A program made the position numbers and the translations under genes. A DNA stretch of 5,116 bases from Anaerolineaceae bacterium UBA700. GTDB lineage: Bacteria > Chloroflexota > Anaerolineae > Anaerolineales > Anaerolineaceae. The notes under the pieces were generated by a model, which saw only the letters and a list, made by a program, of their open reading frames with translations, was not told the DNA's origin and did no database searches. Numbering within the stretch: the stretch's first letter is position 1; every line of letters starts with the position of its first letter. Positions 4,371 to 5,116 of the stretch are shown here, piece after piece. The stretch is from contig DBMK01000155.1 in NCBI GenBank assembly GCA_002298885.1, positions 1 to 5,116 on the forward strand, written 5' to 3'.

Positions 4371-5027
4371 ATGAAACGATACCTGCTCATTCTTCTCCTG
4401 CTGGCGATTATTGCTACGCTTGCCTTTTTCGGCGTCAAATCGATCGCCCAGGGGTTCCCATCGGCTGACGTAAAAGTCATCACCACGCCCACCACGGTGA
4501 CCTTCACCGGGCCGGTCATACTGGATGCCATCCACAACCAATCCCGGCTGGAGACGATTTCGATGGTGTTGGCCAACGACCAGGATATCTCGAAGATGTG
4601 GGGCGTTGAGGGGGCCTGCCAGGAGAGCCTGACTTACCTGGGCTATTTCACCGTCACAGCCGGGGTTGACCTGCAGCAGTTGAGCGCGAGCGATATCATC
4701 CTCGGCGGCAGTGGCGTTCCGGCCGAGACGGCGGTTACGCTGCGCTTGCCGCCGGCGCGCATCCTGCACGTGGAGCTGGACACGCAGCGCAGCCGGGTGG
4801 TGCACGACGACGTCTCGATCATTTCGCAGTTATGCGGCACGCAGCTTCCGGCCATGGTTATGGAAGCCCAATCGAACCTGCAGAAGATCGCCGAAAAGTC
4901 GGCTAGAGACCAACAGATCATCAAGATGGCCCAGGACCGGGCTGCCTTCGAGCTGCAAAAGGTGCTGCTGACGCTTGGGTTCAGCAACGTGACGGTGCAG
5001 TTCGATGAAGCATACGGGGATCATTAA
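4371..5027 (+). CDS. DUF4230-family membrane-anchored protein, 218 aa
   Basis: The product begins with a basic MKRY and a hydrophobic helix (residues 4-22), which would act as an uncleaved anchor or signal sequence, with the rest outside the membrane. The soluble part fits the DUF4230 pattern: an early strand and helix VILDAIHNQSRLETISMVL (49-67), YFTVTAGVDLQQL (92-104), a strand pair VTLRLPPARILHVELD (122-137), and a long helical C-terminal section (about 163-202) ending in LGFSNVTVQF (202-211). Family members are of unknown function and usually 190-230 residues, so this one is complete. L-P-P-A-R-I-L followed by E-L-D is the most recognisable piece. C83 and C155 could form a disulfide outside the membrane (inference). 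The gene is divergent from the PilZ gene across 177 bases. A ribosome binding site directly after its stop suggests that a second gene once followed it. Confidence 0.87.
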   Translation: MKRYLLILLLLAIIATLAFFGVKSIAQGFPSADVKVITTPTTVTFTGPVILDAIHNQSRLETISMVLANDQDISKMWGVEGACQESLTYLGYFTVTAGVDLQQLSASDIILGGSGVPAETAVTLRLPPARILHVELDTQRSRVVHDDVSIISQLCGTQLPAMVMEAQSNLQKIAEKSARDQQIIKMAQDRAAFELQKVLLTLGFSNVTVQFDEAYGDH

Positions 5028-5032
5028 AGGAG
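5028..5032 (+). promoter_or_regulatory. orphan Shine-Dalgarno after the DUF4230 stop
   Basis: AGGAG, preceded by As, starts at the base after the TAA of the DUF4230 gene. No adequate gene follows: the GTG at 5045 reads six codons and the ATG at 5055 eight codons before a stop. It may be the relic of a downstream operon gene now lost. Confidence 0.35.
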
Positions 5033-5076
5033 ACAAGAATCGTAGTGACGACTTATGGTTTTTGATAACTTAATTG

Positions 5077-5091
5077 GGTAATTTACTTACC
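5077..5091. repeat. short inverted repeat in the 3' spacer
   Basis: GGTAA (5077-5081) and TTACC (5087-5091) are perfect arms around TTTAC. There is no T-tract, so it is not a convincing terminator for the DUF4230 gene. Short arms like these could arise by chance. Confidence 0.2.
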
Positions 5092-5107
5092 TCGCGATCA
5101 ACCAGAA

Positions 5108-5116
5108 CCTCACCCC
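5108..5116. repeat. repeat fragment cut by the right window edge
   Basis: CCTCACCCC is the exact reverse complement of GGGGTGAGG at 41-49. It is cut by the window edge. Together the two would be opposed copies of one dispersed repeat, if the sequence past the edge continues to match. Confidence 0.3.

Noticed and set aside
5055..5081. Eight-codon frame after the DUF4230 gene
   Set aside because: Too short, and the nearest ribosome binding site is 22 bases upstream, outside the working range.
1..5116. CRISPR array, transposase, integrase, toxin-antitoxin or phage-defence genes
   Set aside because: Looked for on both strands; no regularly spaced repeats and no coding region with such motifs were found.

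Overview
The window looks like an ordinary chromosomal stretch from a free-living bacterium with a mosaic base composition. Most genes are GC-rich (about 65% by eye) and begin after strong AGGAGG-type ribosome binding sites. The first gene and parts of the spacers are clearly AT-richer. The gene mix (a two-domain GNAT-like protein of about 375 residues, a DUF4230 lipid-anchored or membrane-anchored protein, a PilZ protein with its own N-terminal domain, and a 7-TM protein of unknown family) suggests to me a Chloroflexota (Anaerolineae-like) genome. That is an inference from family resemblance and could not be tested here.

Layout. Positions 1-80 hold a short inverted repeat, a GGGGTGAGG-type repeat fragment and a -10-like box. 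A 248-residue, seven-helix membrane protein (81-827, +) follows, then after 24 bases a GNAT-like acyltransferase (852-1979, +). A small DUF4177-like gene (1983-2231, -) converges on the GNAT gene with only 3 bases between the stops. The 2232-2654 spacer is dense with signals: a minus-strand promoter for the DUF4177-like gene, a plus-strand promoter placed almost at the 5' end of a tRNA-Leu(UAA) gene (2376-2462), an 18-bp terminator hairpin right after the tRNA, and then a promoter with two operator-like palindromes in front of a short-chain dehydrogenase/reductase gene (2655-3413, +). A 19-bp terminator hairpin separates that gene from the converging PilZ gene (3468-4193, -), and the PilZ stop codon lies in the terminator's T-tract. 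A 177-base divergent spacer leads to the DUF4230 gene (4371-5027, +). The last 89 bases carry an orphan Shine-Dalgarno sequence and end in CCTCACCCC, the reverse complement of the repeat piece at the left end.

How the genes work together. There is no sign of one multi-gene pathway. Genes alternate in strand, each with its own signals, so the window reads as several short transcription units: membrane protein plus GNAT (possibly co-transcribed), DUF4177-like, tRNA-Leu, SDR, PilZ, and DUF4230. The PilZ protein keeps both c-di-GMP binding motifs and is the only clear second-messenger receptor. I did not find a convincing undescribed system. The best leads are the 7-TM protein with buried charges (including a lysine in the middle of helix 7), the paired palindromes at the SDR promoter, and the opposed repeat fragments at the two window edges.
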